Source of the DNA: Streptomyces chartreusis
Lineage (GTDB): Bacteria > Actinomycetota > Actinomycetes > Streptomycetales > Streptomycetaceae
Direction: 5' to 3'
Assembly (NCBI RefSeq): GCF_008704715.1
Contig: NZ_CP023689.1
Coordinates: 620,001-684,000, forward strand
Length of the DNA: 64,000 nucleotides
Shown: positions 1 to 9,143 of the stretch, piece by piece
Layout of the letters: every line of letters starts with the position of its first letter
Numbering within the stretch: position 1 is the first letter of the stretch
The notes under the pieces: generated by a model
Told to the model about the DNA's origin: nothing
Database searches by the model: none
What the model saw: the letters and a program-made list of their open reading frames with translations, nothing else
Translations under genes and position numbers: made by a program

Positions 1-1
1 C

Positions 2-211
2 ATGGGCCGTTCCGGGAACGACGTGGCCCCGGGCGAGCTGCGCGACCTCAACCACCTGGCGCACGCGGCCTGTCACGCGGGTGTCCACGACATCGCCGCG
101 GCCCTTTTCCGGATGCTGGGGCGTCGGGCCACGCGGGCACCGTGGGCGTACACCGGCGATCCGGACAAGCAGTTCGTCAAGTGGCACCGGGAGGTGGGGG
201 TACGGGGCTGA
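2..211 (+). CDS. C-terminal part of an unidentified protein (cut by window start)
   Basis: Frame open from the window edge to a TGA at 209-211. The ATG at position 2 may be only an internal methionine of a longer gene. The visible 69 residues are mostly helical and rich in His and Ala (HLAHAACHAGVHDIAAALF), and end in a Trp/Lys/His stretch. I do not recognise a family and assign no function. It converges on the membrane-protein gene that follows. Confidence 0.45.
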   Translation: MGRSGNDVAPGELRDLNHLAHAACHAGVHDIAAALFRMLGRRATRAPWAYTGDPDKQFVKWHREVGVRG

Positions 212-262
212 CCGGCCCGGGGTGGTGAGGCTGCCGTTACAGCCGGGAAACGCCTTCGGGGC

Positions 263-1207
263 TCACAGGGCCCGGCGCCGGACGAGCACCGCGAGCACCC
301 CCAACCCGGGAATCAGCGGCAGCCACACCGTCAGCAACCGGTAGCCGAGGACGGCGGACGCGGCCGCCGCCGCCGTGGCGCCCGTGGTGGTGAGCGCGAA
401 GGCGAGCACGGCGTCGAGCGAGCCGAGGCCGCCCGGCGTGGGCAGCAGTGCGGCGGCACTGCTCGCGGCGAGATAGAGCAGCGCCACCCGTGCCGGGGCG
501 AGCGGCATTGCGACGGCTCGGGTGACGGCGATCAGCACGGCGCAGTGCAGGACCACGAAGGCCAGCGAGCCGCTCCACAGGGCCGCCGCTCTCCCGGGTC
601 GCGCGTGCACTGCCCCGACGTACGCCCGCACCGCGGTCAGGGCCTGTCGGCACCGGGGCCGCAGTGGGCCGGCCAGCACCAGGACCGCCAGAGTGGCCGC
701 GGCGCTCACCGCGGCGACGAATTCGCCGTTACCGTGCGGGAGGTGCAGTACGCCCGGGGAGGCCGCGAAGAGTACGGCGATCAGGACGCCGCGCGCGATC
801 CCGCCCGCGGTGCCCTTGACCGCGACGGCGGTGGCGGCGTCGCCCAGCGATATGCCGCGGCGTATGAGGAAGCGCAGGTTCACCGCGGCCCCGCCGAGCC
901 CGGCGGGCAGCACCTGGTTGGCGGCGGAAGCGGCGAACTGGCCCGCCACCAGCGGTCCGGTCGGTAACCGGCGCGGCACCGCGCCCTGCTGGGCGAGTGC
1001 CGAGCACGGCCAGGTCAGCAGGGTGGCCGCGGCGGCGACGAGCAGCCAGCCCTGGTCGGCGACGGCCAGCCGGACCGCGCCGGTCTCCAGCACCGGCCAG
1101 TGCCGCCTGGCCAGCAGGGCCACGGCCACCAGGACGGCGAGGGTGAGGGCGGTGTGCCAGTAGAGCCTGCTGCGCCGCAGTGGGGTGAGGATCTCCTCCG
1201 ACGTCAT
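263..1207 (-). CDS. Lysylphosphatidylglycerol synthase TM-region (UPF0104-type) membrane protein
   Basis: A 314-residue integral membrane protein with about seven or eight hydrophobic segments. It has the typical pattern of the flippase-like domain of MprF/AglD relatives: a conserved central stretch around VLPAGLGGAAVNLRFL, and the late motif LLPTPGGLGSLDAVL before the last helices. No soluble synthetase domain is attached, so lipid aminoacylation itself is not indicated. Its ATG overlaps the stop of the upstream glycosyltransferase-like gene (ATGA), so the two are translationally coupled and probably act together on a lipid-linked or envelope substrate. The substrate is unknown. Confidence 0.75.
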   Translation of the reverse strand: MTSEEILTPLRRSRLYWHTALTLAVLVAVALLARRHWPVLETGAVRLAVADQGWLLVAAAATLLTWPCSALAQQGAVPRRLPTGPLVAGQFAASAANQVLPAGLGGAAVNLRFLIRRGISLGDAATAVAVKGTAGGIARGVLIAVLFAASPGVLHLPHGNGEFVAAVSAAATLAVLVLAGPLRPRCRQALTAVRAYVGAVHARPGRAAALWSGSLAFVVLHCAVLIAVTRAVAMPLAPARVALLYLAASSAAALLPTPGGLGSLDAVLAFALTTTGATAAAAASAVLGYRLLTVWLPLIPGLGVLAVLVRRRAL

Positions 1208-2700
1208 GCCGTTCCGCCCGCGAGGGGCGCCGGGGCGATGTGGACGTCCATTCCGTCGAGGCGGTGGAGCTTCCAGTCCCGGGCGTGGTCGGGCGGTGTG
1301 CGGCCGGGCGCCGTGAGGGCGCCGACCGGGAGTCGGCGGGCGGTGTCCAGGATCTCGGCCCTGGTGATGTTGCCGTTGTGGCCGCCCATCGAACCCGAGT
1401 GGCAGCCCGTGTAGTAGGCGACGGGGATGGCCTCGTGCCCGGTGAGCAGGCAGGGCGGGCGCACGCCGAGGCGGTGCAGTTCGGCTGCGGAGCGGGCCCA
1501 CTCGACGCGGGAGGCGGTGGTGCGGTCCACGGTGCGGTCCAGGACCGTGTACTGCACGGCCAGATGTCCGACGAGCGCGAGCCCTGCCACGGCCGTGACC
1601 GCGGGGCACCGGCGTCCGTTCGGTGCGGTGACCAGGTTGAACGCCGCGTAGGCGACCGGGATGGCGAGCAGGGCGTAGGCGGGCAGCAGGAAGCGGGGGG
1701 CCGCGTAGCCGATGAGGAACAGGTAGGGGAAGGCGGCCGTCGTGGCGCAGGCCAGTGGGATCAGGGTGCGGGCGGTGCGCCCGGCGCGGACCGCGACCGC
1801 GAGGCCGTAGGCGGCGAGCAGGGGGACCACGAACCACCAGGCGTACACGGACACGTGGGGTGTCGCCACGTCGCAGGGCCGGCACAGGGTGTTGCCGACC
1901 AGGCTGCGCAACTGGTCGTCGACGGCGAGGTTCCAGCCGAGGTCGCCCTGGATGCGGGAGGCCTCGTTCAGCCGCTCCCGCAGGCCGCCGTAGCTGACGT
2001 ACGCCTCGATGATCCACTGGATGCCGCCGGCGGCGAGCCCGGTGGCGAGGGCGGCTCCGAGGCGCCAGTGCCGGGCCGTCACGGTGAGGACGAGCAGCGG
2101 CAGGGTGACCCAGACGGCGTCGGTGGGCCGCATCCAGGACATCAGGGCGGCGCCGGCGAGGACGCCCCACGCGGCCCGGTCGTCGAGCCGGTCGAGGCGG
2201 GCGCGCACGAAGCAGCCGACGCAGAGCAGGGCGCCGAACGCGACCCAGAGGTTGGGCATGGCCTGTGGGCCGTAGAAGAGGGTCACCCACAAGGTGGCGA
2301 ACAGGGCGCCCGCGGCGGCCAGGACGCGGGCCGGGAACAGGTGCCGCCAGGTGCGCAGGGCCAGGTAGAGGGCGAGTCCGGACAGCACGGCGAGGTAGAC
2401 GCGCAGCAGGACGGTGGAGGACGACCAGGAGGCGATGGGCCACACCAGCAGCGGGACGCCCCGTGCGCGGGGTGCGCTGAAGAACGCTGCCGGTGCGTCG
2501 GTGCCGACCTGGCTGACGTACACGACCTCGTCCCAGCCGAGGCCCAGCGAGGGCCGGACGAGCAGGAGTTGGAGGAGGGTGAAGGCGGCGGCCACCGCCG
2601 CGAGCAGGCCGCTGCCGCGCGCCCGCCAGGGCCTGCCGGACACGAGCGCCTCGTCGCGCCGACCCGCACCGACGAGCATGGGCTTCGTGCCCTGAGCCAT
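1204..2700 (-). CDS. Polytopic membrane glycosyltransferase-like protein (GT39/GT-C fold)
   Basis: A 498-residue protein with a short cytoplasmic N-terminus and about ten membrane helices. The first loop carries GWDEVVYVSQVG, the acidic loop expected in GT-C mannosyltransferases that use polyprenyl-phosphate sugars. A large soluble C-terminal part follows the last helix (from about residue 390). The start at 2700 is preceded by GAGGGG at good spacing. It is first in a two-gene operon with the UPF0104-type protein. The sugar and acceptor cannot be told from sequence; cell-envelope or secreted-protein glycosylation is an inference. Confidence 0.65.
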   Translation of the reverse strand: MAQGTKPMLVGAGRRDEALVSGRPWRARGSGLLAAVAAAFTLLQLLLVRPSLGLGWDEVVYVSQVGTDAPAAFFSAPRARGVPLLVWPIASWSSSTVLLRVYLAVLSGLALYLALRTWRHLFPARVLAAAGALFATLWVTLFYGPQAMPNLWVAFGALLCVGCFVRARLDRLDDRAAWGVLAGAALMSWMRPTDAVWVTLPLLVLTVTARHWRLGAALATGLAAGGIQWIIEAYVSYGGLRERLNEASRIQGDLGWNLAVDDQLRSLVGNTLCRPCDVATPHVSVYAWWFVVPLLAAYGLAVAVRAGRTARTLIPLACATTAAFPYLFLIGYAAPRFLLPAYALLAIPVAYAAFNLVTAPNGRRCPAVTAVAGLALVGHLAVQYTVLDRTVDRTTASRVEWARSAAELHRLGVRPPCLLTGHEAIPVAYYTGCHSGSMGGHNGNITRAEILDTARRLPVGALTAPGRTPPDHARDWKLHRLDGMDVHIAPAPLAGGTA

Positions 2701-2926
2701 CGTCCACCCCTCACCCCTACGAGCCGTAGGGCGGCTGAGCCCCATGTCCTGGCGAGTCGGACAACAGGAGCCGAAAATGATCAGAAACACCGACAAACTA
2801 ACCTGAAAGGGGTGAGTGTGCAGAGCACCCTCGGCCAGGTGGATGACGGAGGCCGGCGACCGCACGGCCAACTGGGCCCGGTGCACCGCCGGAAGTCCTC
2901 GCCGCGCGGGTGCCACACTCTGCTGT

Positions 2927-3607
2927 GTGACGTTGACCTTCGACGACCTCCTCGCCCGCGCCCGGTCCCTCACCCCGGACGGCCGGCGCGCCGTCCTCGG
3001 TATCGCCGGAAGCCCCGGCGCGGGCAAGACGACGCTGGCCGAACGCCTGGTGCGGGAGCTGAACGGCACCGGGGAGCCATGGGTCGCTCATGTGCCCATG
3101 GACGGCTTCCATCTCGCCGACGTCGAGTTGGAGCGGATCGGGCTGCGGGACCGCAAGGGCGCGCCCGACACCTTCGACGCGGCGGGGTACGCGGCGCTGC
3201 TGGGGCGGCTGCGCGGGGACGCCGACGACGGGATCGTGTACGCGCCCGGCTTCGAACGGGTGCTGGAGCAGCCGATCGCGGGAGCCGTGCCGGTGGAGCC
3301 GGCGGCCCGGCTGGTGGTGACCGAGGGGAACTACCTGCTGCTGGACACCGGCGCGTGGGCCCGGGTGCGGTCGCAGCTGGACGAGGTGTGGTTCTGCGAG
3401 CTCGACGAGGCCGAGCGGCTGCGGCGGCTGATCGCCCGGCACGAGCGGTTCGGCAAGTCGCACGAGCAGGCGGTGGCCTGGGTGATGCGCTCGGACCAGC
3501 GCAACGCGGAGCTGGTCGCCGCGACCCGGGACCGGGCCGATCTGGTGGTGCCGGTGACGGCCCTGTCCGCCCCGCACGAGCCGCCGACGGCTCGTGCGGG
3601 GGCGTGA
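2927..3607 (+). CDS. Nucleoside/nucleotide kinase family protein (uridine kinase/PanK-like P-loop kinase)
   Basis: A 226-residue P-loop kinase with Walker A GSPGAGKTT near residue 27, the substrate-side motif PMDGFHLAD shared with pantothenate and uridine kinases, and a Walker-B-like VVTEGNYLLLD. The length and the DGFH motif match the actinobacterial family annotated as nucleoside/nucleotide kinases or fructose kinases (FrcK-like); the substrate is not determined. I prefer the GTG at 2927. A -10-like CACACT lies seven bases upstream, so the mRNA would be leaderless. An in-frame GTG at 2816 has a good Shine-Dalgarno, but the added residues (Trp/Cys/Arg-rich) do not look like protein. Confidence 0.75.
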   Translation: MTLTFDDLLARARSLTPDGRRAVLGIAGSPGAGKTTLAERLVRELNGTGEPWVAHVPMDGFHLADVELERIGLRDRKGAPDTFDAAGYAALLGRLRGDADDGIVYAPGFERVLEQPIAGAVPVEPAARLVVTEGNYLLLDTGAWARVRSQLDEVWFCELDEAERLRRLIARHERFGKSHEQAVAWVMRSDQRNAELVAATRDRADLVVPVTALSAPHEPPTARAGA

Positions 3608-3615
3608 GCGGCGGC

Positions 3616-5448
3616 CTACAGGGCCGTCAGGGTCAGCTCCGGCTCGCCGTGGGCGTCGCCCGCGGGTTCGCCGATCACGGCGGTGAAGGACTCGGTGCGG
3701 ACCGTGAGCGCTGAGCCGTCGGCTGCGAAGACCGGCGCGAAGGGCCCTGCCGGTCCGTAGCGCACGGCGAAGACGTGCAGGTCGTCCGGGGCGCCGGGGG
3801 CCGGTTCGGCCTCCAGGGCGGTCGAGCCGACCAGGTGGCTCCAGCCCAGGTCGGGGTTGCCGTAGCCGCGCGGATCGGCGGCCAGGGCGAAGGCCGCCTC
3901 CTCCTGGGTCCGCTCGGCGCGGGCGTCGAAGTGGTCGGCGCCGTCCGATTCGGGATGCGTCAGGCGCAGTTCACCGGCCGCCGTGACCTCGCCCTCGGCG
4001 GTGCGGCGCACCCGGTCGCCGTCGTCGGCGGCGTACGGCAGACCCGCCAGCAGATACGGCGTGCCGGGGAGCCGTTCCACCGCGACCGTCATCCACAGGC
4101 TGGTGCCGTCGGTGACGTACAGGGAACGCACATGGCGCAGGACGTGGTCGCGGCCGACGACCGGCTTGCCGACCAGCTTGGCCGTCAGGCCGCCGGCGAC
4201 GACGTCCCGGACCCTGGTCTCCCCCATCGGACGGCAGAACAGGAAGCCGTCCGTCACCGGGCCGAAGCCGTGCTGCCGGTTCACGGCAGCGGGCAGGTAG
4301 TAGGTGCCGGCGGCCTCGACGAGCGACGGGGTCATACGGTCGTCGAAGGCGACCGAGACGCCGCCCGCGCGGAGTTGGTGGCGGGCCGGGGTGGTGGACG
4401 GGGTGCGGTGCCAGCGCGTGGCGTCCTGGATCTGCCAGACCAGCATCCAGGCGAAGTGCCCGTCGATGCCGCCGTCCACCTTGACCGCGTGCCGGCCCCA
4501 GCTGGTGTCGCCCCGGTAGCGGCCGAGGTCGGAGCCGATCCGGGCGCCGAAGTAGCGCAGCCCGAGGACCGACTCGAAGCCGCTGTGCTGCTCGCTGTAG
4601 CGCGGTCCGCCGTTGTCGAAGCCGCCGCCGGGGAGGCGGGCGTCGATGTAGCGGGCGAGCGCGTCGCCGTCCTCCGCGAAGACCGCCTCGCCGCTGACGC
4701 GGTGGGCCTGGGCCAGGAAGGAGAGGGAGATCGGGCCGTAGTTGTTGTCGTAGGCGCCGCCGTGCTCGGGAGGCAGCAGGGCACCCCGGTCGCGCACCCG
4801 GTGGGCGCGGATCTCCCGCTCGTACAGGCGCAGGGCGCGCTCGCGCGTCTCGTCGGCGTCCGGGGCGGGGAGATGGCGGGCCAGCATCAGGCCGCCGACC
4901 ACGCAGCCGATGGCCTGGTTGCCTGCCTCCTGCGGATTGAAGAAGGTCGCCTCGGTCAGCCAGCGCCAGTATCCACGGGCCACCCGGACGAGTTCGGCGC
5001 GCTGCTCGTCCTCGACGAGCCCTTCCGCCAGGTCCAGCAGGTTCACCGACTGAAGCAGCGCCCACACGGTGCTCGGCCAGTCGCCGATGGGATGGGCGCC
5101 CGCCTCCAGGACGTAACGGGCGTACGGCAGGCCGGTGCCGCGGGCCCTGAGGTTCGGGTAGCCGGGGTTGTCGTCGGTGTACACCCGCTCCCGCAGATGG
5201 AAAGCCAGGCTGCGGCGCACCGCCTCCGGCAGGCGGGGGTCCTTGCCGCGCTGCCAGGCGAGGGCGAGCAGGGAGGTGACGCCCAGCGAGGTGTCGCCGA
5301 TGTCGTCGACGCAGTCCGGGTGCTCCAGGCTGCCCTCCGGCGTGAGCCGGGCGAGGGCCTCCTCGACGACACCGGCGAGGACGGCGTCGTAGGCCTCCGG
5401 GATGTCGGGGAGGTCGTGCAGTGGGCCGAGCTGACGTGGGAGGTGCAC
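3616..5448 (-). CDS. Large cytoplasmic protein, probable alpha/alpha-toroid carbohydrate enzyme
   Basis: About 610 residues, with no signal peptide. The first 350 residues are helical with aromatic and acidic motifs common in toroid lyases and glucuronyl hydrolases (TDDNPGYPNLRARG, EHGGAYDNNYGPISL, GGGFDNGGPRYSEQHSGFE). The last 250 are beta-rich, giving the toroid plus beta-sandwich plan of heparinase-like polysaccharide lyases. I cannot assign a substrate or family number. It is the last gene of the sugar ABC operon, so a cytoplasmic role on an imported oligosaccharide is inferred. GTG 5448 has AAGG ten bases upstream; an in-frame TTG at 5457 is the alternative start. Confidence 0.6.
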   Translation of the reverse strand: MHLPRQLGPLHDLPDIPEAYDAVLAGVVEEALARLTPEGSLEHPDCVDDIGDTSLGVTSLLALAWQRGKDPRLPEAVRRSLAFHLRERVYTDDNPGYPNLRARGTGLPYARYVLEAGAHPIGDWPSTVWALLQSVNLLDLAEGLVEDEQRAELVRVARGYWRWLTEATFFNPQEAGNQAIGCVVGGLMLARHLPAPDADETRERALRLYEREIRAHRVRDRGALLPPEHGGAYDNNYGPISLSFLAQAHRVSGEAVFAEDGDALARYIDARLPGGGFDNGGPRYSEQHSGFESVLGLRYFGARIGSDLGRYRGDTSWGRHAVKVDGGIDGHFAWMLVWQIQDATRWHRTPSTTPARHQLRAGGVSVAFDDRMTPSLVEAAGTYYLPAAVNRQHGFGPVTDGFLFCRPMGETRVRDVVAGGLTAKLVGKPVVGRDHVLRHVRSLYVTDGTSLWMTVAVERLPGTPYLLAGLPYAADDGDRVRRTAEGEVTAAGELRLTHPESDGADHFDARAERTQEEAAFALAADPRGYGNPDLGWSHLVGSTALEAEPAPGAPDDLHVFAVRYGPAGPFAPVFAADGSALTVRTESFTAVIGEPAGDAHGEPELTLTAL

Positions 5449-5497
5449 AGGGTTCAACCCTTCATGCCTGGGGTGGCCATGGCGTGGTTCGTCGGGG

Positions 5498-7216
5498 TCA
5501 CTTGGCAGATGCGGTACGGCGGGCGCGCAGTGCGACGGTCAGCGTCTGCGGACCGAGTCCGCCCAGGTGGACACGGTTCCCGGTCGTCGCGTCGGTGCCT
5601 CCCACCACGGTGTGGTCCTGCCCCGGGTCGTACCGCAGTACGTCGCTCCGGTCCGGCCCGGCGAGCGGTTCGCCCGCCTCGACGTGGGCCTCGACCCGGA
5701 TCTCGTCGTCACCGACCCGATAGGTCATCGGCCCGGTCGTCAGGCACCAGCGTCCGTCGCCGATCGGTACGGCGCCCTCCGGCACGCCGTCCGGCCGGAA
5801 GGTCAGTTCGAGGGACCAGGGCACCCGTGGCCCGCTGATGTCGATCCGCAGGTCGGCGCCGTCGTCCATCAGGTCCACCTCGACGCGGGTCGTGTGGGAG
5901 ACCTCGTCCCGGGGCCGGTCGGGGAAGGCCATCGCGGCCGAGAAGCGTCCCTCGTCCGCCATCCGGTAGGCGCCGTCGTCCCGGCGCAGGTCCGGCGGGA
6001 GCGGCTGGTAGTAGGCGGCCGTGAGGGTCTGGGTGAGCCGGTACCGGTTGTCGGCGAGTTGTTGCATGGTCTCGGCGCGGAACGGGCCGAGGTCGAAGAA
6101 TCCCCGCGAGAGGCGGACCGAGTCGAGGACGGCGTCGCCGGCGAACATGCGCAGGAAGGTGGGATTGCAGGCGAGGCCCGAGCGGATGCGCCGGTGTTCG
6201 GGCACGTCGGAGCCGCCGTACACCACGGTGTGCGCGGTGGCCGATGCGCGCGCGGCGAGGCGAGCGGTGGTGAGGTATCGCTCGCGCGGAAGCGTCTGCG
6301 CGGCCGGTGCCGGCAGGACGCGGCACAGGTCCGGGGTGAGGAGGGTCTCGGCGAGCAGGCCGGGGTCGTCGATCCCGTCGGCGGCCGCCAGCCGTGCCGC
6401 GCGGGCGAAGTCACCCCGGCCGGTGCGGATCGCGAGCAGCCGGTAGTGCGGCAGGAAGGGCGCCAGCGGGAACGGGCCGTTCTGGTCCTGCCGTCGCGAG
6501 TGGACGGTCTCCACCGTGCCGTCCGGCCTGATGAGGTCCAGGGTCGTGGCGAGGTTGCGTTCGACGGCGTCCAGCAGGTCGGCGCGGTCGAGCATGTCGG
6601 CCAGCAACAGCAGGGAGGGGTTGGAGACGTGGGCCGCGTAGTTGGCGCTGCGTTCCGAGTACAGGCCCTCCGCGTCGATGTCGACGCCTTCGGCCAGCCA
6701 CGCGTCGATGCGGTCGAGCAGCCGGTCGTCCGGGAACGACCGGTGCAGGCGGGCCAGCGCCGCGCACAGTTCCCATCGGTGATTCGGCGTGTGCACGCCG
6801 CCGGTCCGGAGGCTTTCGGAAGCAGCACCGGCGATCTCGGCGAGGACGTCCGCGGCCTCTCGCAGTTCCGGTCCCGCGCTCACGGCGATGACGTGCGCGT
6901 CGCACACGTCGTTGATCGTGAACGCGGAATCCGGGGGTGACTGCACGTTGTCGCCACCGGCGAAGAGACCGGAGGGGGTCTGCACGGCCCGCAGAGCGGT
7001 GAGGTGCGTCATCGCGGCGGCGACGGCCCGGTCACTGGCGTGCAGCGTCGAGTCCGGTGAACGGTACGCCGCGAGCAGTGTTCTCACCCGGCGCGCCAGA
7101 CCGCGATGGGACACACCGGCCGGCTCCTGGTCCGGGCGGGCCGCCAGCGGGGCGGCCTGCCGGTCGGCGGCGCGGGCCGCCGCACGGACGAACTCGCGGT
7201 CGAGCGTGATCTGCAC
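5498..7216 (-). CDS. Second probable alpha/alpha-toroid protein (heparinase II/III-like architecture)
   Basis: 572 residues, no signal peptide. The N-terminal two-thirds is helical with motifs such as LYSERSANYAAHVSNPSLL and DGTVETVHSRRQDQNGPF. The latter resembles the catalytic Asn/His/Arg region of toroid lyases, but this is my reading of the pattern, not an alignment. The C-terminal third is beta-rich (VEVDLMDDGADLRIDIS). The GTG start is two bases after the permease stop, so it is translated as part of the ABC operon. It is a distant architectural cousin of the next gene, not an obvious duplicate. Substrate unknown; uronic-acid or amino-sugar oligosaccharides are a guess. Confidence 0.6.
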   Translation of the reverse strand: MQITLDREFVRAAARAADRQAAPLAARPDQEPAGVSHRGLARRVRTLLAAYRSPDSTLHASDRAVAAAMTHLTALRAVQTPSGLFAGGDNVQSPPDSAFTINDVCDAHVIAVSAGPELREAADVLAEIAGAASESLRTGGVHTPNHRWELCAALARLHRSFPDDRLLDRIDAWLAEGVDIDAEGLYSERSANYAAHVSNPSLLLLADMLDRADLLDAVERNLATTLDLIRPDGTVETVHSRRQDQNGPFPLAPFLPHYRLLAIRTGRGDFARAARLAAADGIDDPGLLAETLLTPDLCRVLPAPAAQTLPRERYLTTARLAARASATAHTVVYGGSDVPEHRRIRSGLACNPTFLRMFAGDAVLDSVRLSRGFFDLGPFRAETMQQLADNRYRLTQTLTAAYYQPLPPDLRRDDGAYRMADEGRFSAAMAFPDRPRDEVSHTTRVEVDLMDDGADLRIDISGPRVPWSLELTFRPDGVPEGAVPIGDGRWCLTTGPMTYRVGDDEIRVEAHVEAGEPLAGPDRSDVLRYDPGQDHTVVGGTDATTGNRVHLGGLGPQTLTVALRARRTASAK

Positions 7217-7218
7217 GG

Positions 7219-8121
7219 TCAGTCCTTCAGCCCCGCGTTGATGTTGGCGTTCATGACGTAACGCTGGAACACCAGGAAGACGAGGATCAGCGGGATCATG
7301 GAGATGACCGAACCGCCGAGCAGCACCGACCAGTTGATGTTCTGCGCGCCGACGAGGCTCTGGATGCCGATCTGCACGGTGAACTTGCTGGGGTCGTTGA
7401 GCATCAGCAGCGGCCAGATGTAGTCGTTCCACCGCCACTGGAACGACAGGATGGCGAGCGTCAGCATGATGGGCCGGGAGACCGGGACCATGATCCTCAG
7501 GAAGATCGACAGCTCACGCGCGCCGTCGATGCGTGCGGCCTCGATGAGTTCGTCGGGGACCGTCAGGAAGAACTGGCGGAACATGAAGCATCCGGTCGCG
7601 GTGAGCACGGCCGGGAGGATGATGCCGCCGAGCGAGTTGTAGAGGCCGAGGTCGCGGACGACCAGGAACTCCGGGGCGAGCATGACCTCGGACGGCAGCA
7701 TCGTGGTGGCCAGGATGCAGATGAAGAACACCTTGAGCCATGTGTTGTCGTACTTGGCCAGCGCGTACCCCGTACAGCAGCTCGCTCCCACCGTGAGGAT
7801 CGTCGTGATCACGCACACGATGGCCGTGTTGACGAAGTACTGGGAGAAGTTGGCGCTGTCCCACGCCGCCGAGTAGCCCGACAGGGTGGGGTCGTGCGGA
7901 AGCACCGTCAGCGGAAGGGAGAACAGGTCCCCGGCCGGCTTGAAGGAGCTGAGGACGAACCACAGCACCGGCAGCCCGTAGAGGCACGCCATGATCCACA
8001 GCAGTGTCGTCGCCGACACCGCCTGGCGTAGTCCGCCGCTGCGCCCGCCGCGGGGCCGCTTCTTGGAGACGGCCCGTCCGGAACCGCCGTCGACCGGGCG
8101 TGGCATGTCTGTGGTTGTCAT
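7219..8121 (-). CDS. Sugar ABC transporter permease, MalG-type
   Basis: A 300-residue inner-membrane permease with six predicted helices after a basic 35-residue N-terminus. It carries the EAA loop that contacts the ATPase (EAARIDGARELSIFLRIMVP), typical of the CUT1 family of oligosaccharide importers. Its ATG overlaps the stop of the MalF-type permease by ATGA. There is no ATPase gene in the operon; in Streptomyces such importers are served by a shared MsiK ATPase encoded elsewhere. Confidence 0.92.
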   Translation of the reverse strand: MTTTDMPRPVDGGSGRAVSKKRPRGGRSGGLRQAVSATTLLWIMACLYGLPVLWFVLSSFKPAGDLFSLPLTVLPHDPTLSGYSAAWDSANFSQYFVNTAIVCVITTILTVGASCCTGYALAKYDNTWLKVFFICILATTMLPSEVMLAPEFLVVRDLGLYNSLGGIILPAVLTATGCFMFRQFFLTVPDELIEAARIDGARELSIFLRIMVPVSRPIMLTLAILSFQWRWNDYIWPLLMLNDPSKFTVQIGIQSLVGAQNINWSVLLGGSVISMIPLILVFLVFQRYVMNANINAGLKD

Positions 8122-9029
8122 CGGTTCTCCACCCGCCGGTTGACGATCAGCTGGATGACCGCGACGGCCATCAGGATGAGCATGAGCACGAAGGAGGCGG
8201 CGCTCGCGTAGCCGATCTGGCCCCGGTTGAAGCCGGTCTGGTAGATGTACTGGACGAGCAGGTTGTTCGACGTACCCGGCCCGCCGTTGTTGAGGGAGAC
8301 GAACAGCGGGTATTCCTTCATCGCGTTGATGGTGTTGAGCAGGATGACGATGAAGGAGGTGGGCGCGATGCTCGGCAGTGTGATGCTGATGAACTGTCGC
8401 CAGGGGCCCGCGCCGTCGAGCGAGGCGGCCTCGTAGTACGAGGTGGGCACGTTCTTGATCGCCGCGATGAACAGCAGCATCGAGAAGGCCGTACCCCACC
8501 AGGCGCCCGCCATGACCACCACGCCCAGCGACAGGTCCGCGTTCGACTGCCACGCGATCGCGTCCCCACCGAGCTTCTCGATGACGTAGTTGATCAGTCC
8601 GAAGTTCTCGCCGAACAGCCATCGCCACAGGACACCCACGACGATGGGCGAGATGAGCCACGGGACGAAGAAGACGACACGGGCGACCGACGAGCCCTTG
8701 GCCTGCTTGCTCACGACCAGGTTGGCGATGAGCAGCGAGAGCACGAAGTTCAACGGAACGACGAGCACGGTGTACAGCAGCGTCCGGCTCAGCGCGTCGT
8801 AGAAGGTGGAGTCCCCGAACAGGTTGCTGTAGTTGTCCAGTCCGACGAACTGGAACGCCCCCACCCCCGTGTAGTTCGTGAAGGAGTAGACGAGCCCGAT
8901 CACCGCCGGCCAGACGAAGAACAGTGAGAAGAGCACGACATTGGCCGCGATGAGGACGAGCGGCGCAAGGGTGTACTTGCTGCGTCTCCTGGGCGGGCTC
9001 GCGGACACGGCCGAGGCGCGTTTTGTCAT
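8118..9029 (-). CDS. Sugar ABC transporter permease, MalF-type
   Basis: A 303-residue CUT1 permease. After a short basic N-terminus the first helix (LAPLVLIAANVVLFSLFFV) leads into the periplasmic-side motif FVGLDNYSNLFG, common in this family. The EAA loop is YEAASLDGAGPWRQF. It forms the heterodimeric channel with the following MalG-type protein and receives substrate from the binding lipoprotein encoded upstream. A 17-bp hairpin separates it from the binding-protein gene and may lower its expression relative to that gene. Confidence 0.92.
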   Translation of the reverse strand: MTKRASAVSASPPRRRSKYTLAPLVLIAANVVLFSLFFVWPAVIGLVYSFTNYTGVGAFQFVGLDNYSNLFGDSTFYDALSRTLLYTVLVVPLNFVLSLLIANLVVSKQAKGSSVARVVFFVPWLISPIVVGVLWRWLFGENFGLINYVIEKLGGDAIAWQSNADLSLGVVVMAGAWWGTAFSMLLFIAAIKNVPTSYYEAASLDGAGPWRQFISITLPSIAPTSFIVILLNTINAMKEYPLFVSLNNGGPGTSNNLLVQYIYQTGFNRGQIGYASAASFVLMLILMAVAVIQLIVNRRVENR

Positions 9030-9098
9030 CTTCCTGACTCCGTGCTGGTGGAATGGGTTGCGGTGGGCTCACTCCATGAGCCCGGCATCGCGTGGAGT

Positions 9099-9140
9099 AC
9101 AGGGCCGGGCGGCGGGTCGCACGCCGCCGCCCGGCCCTGT
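9099..9140 (-). promoter_or_regulatory. Strong intercistronic hairpin between binding-protein and permease genes
   Basis: A perfect 17-bp inverted repeat (arms 9099-9115 and 9124-9140, starting ACAGGGCCGGG) with an eight-base loop. It lies directly after the binding-protein stop and 70 bases before the permease start. No T-run follows. Such hairpins are known in other binding-protein operons to stabilise the upstream message or cause partial termination. Confidence 0.75.
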
Positions 9141-9143
9141 GGC

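Noticed and set aside
2816..2926. Extended N-terminus of the nucleotide kinase from GTG 2816 with a good Shine-Dalgarno
   Set aside because: The added residues are Trp/Cys/Arg-rich and not protein-like; the leaderless GTG at 2927 gives a normal family start. Not excluded completely.
3775..5838. 687-codon plus-strand frame opposite the toroid gene
   Set aside because: Val/Gly/Arg-rich low-complexity translation typical of an antisense frame; no start signal.
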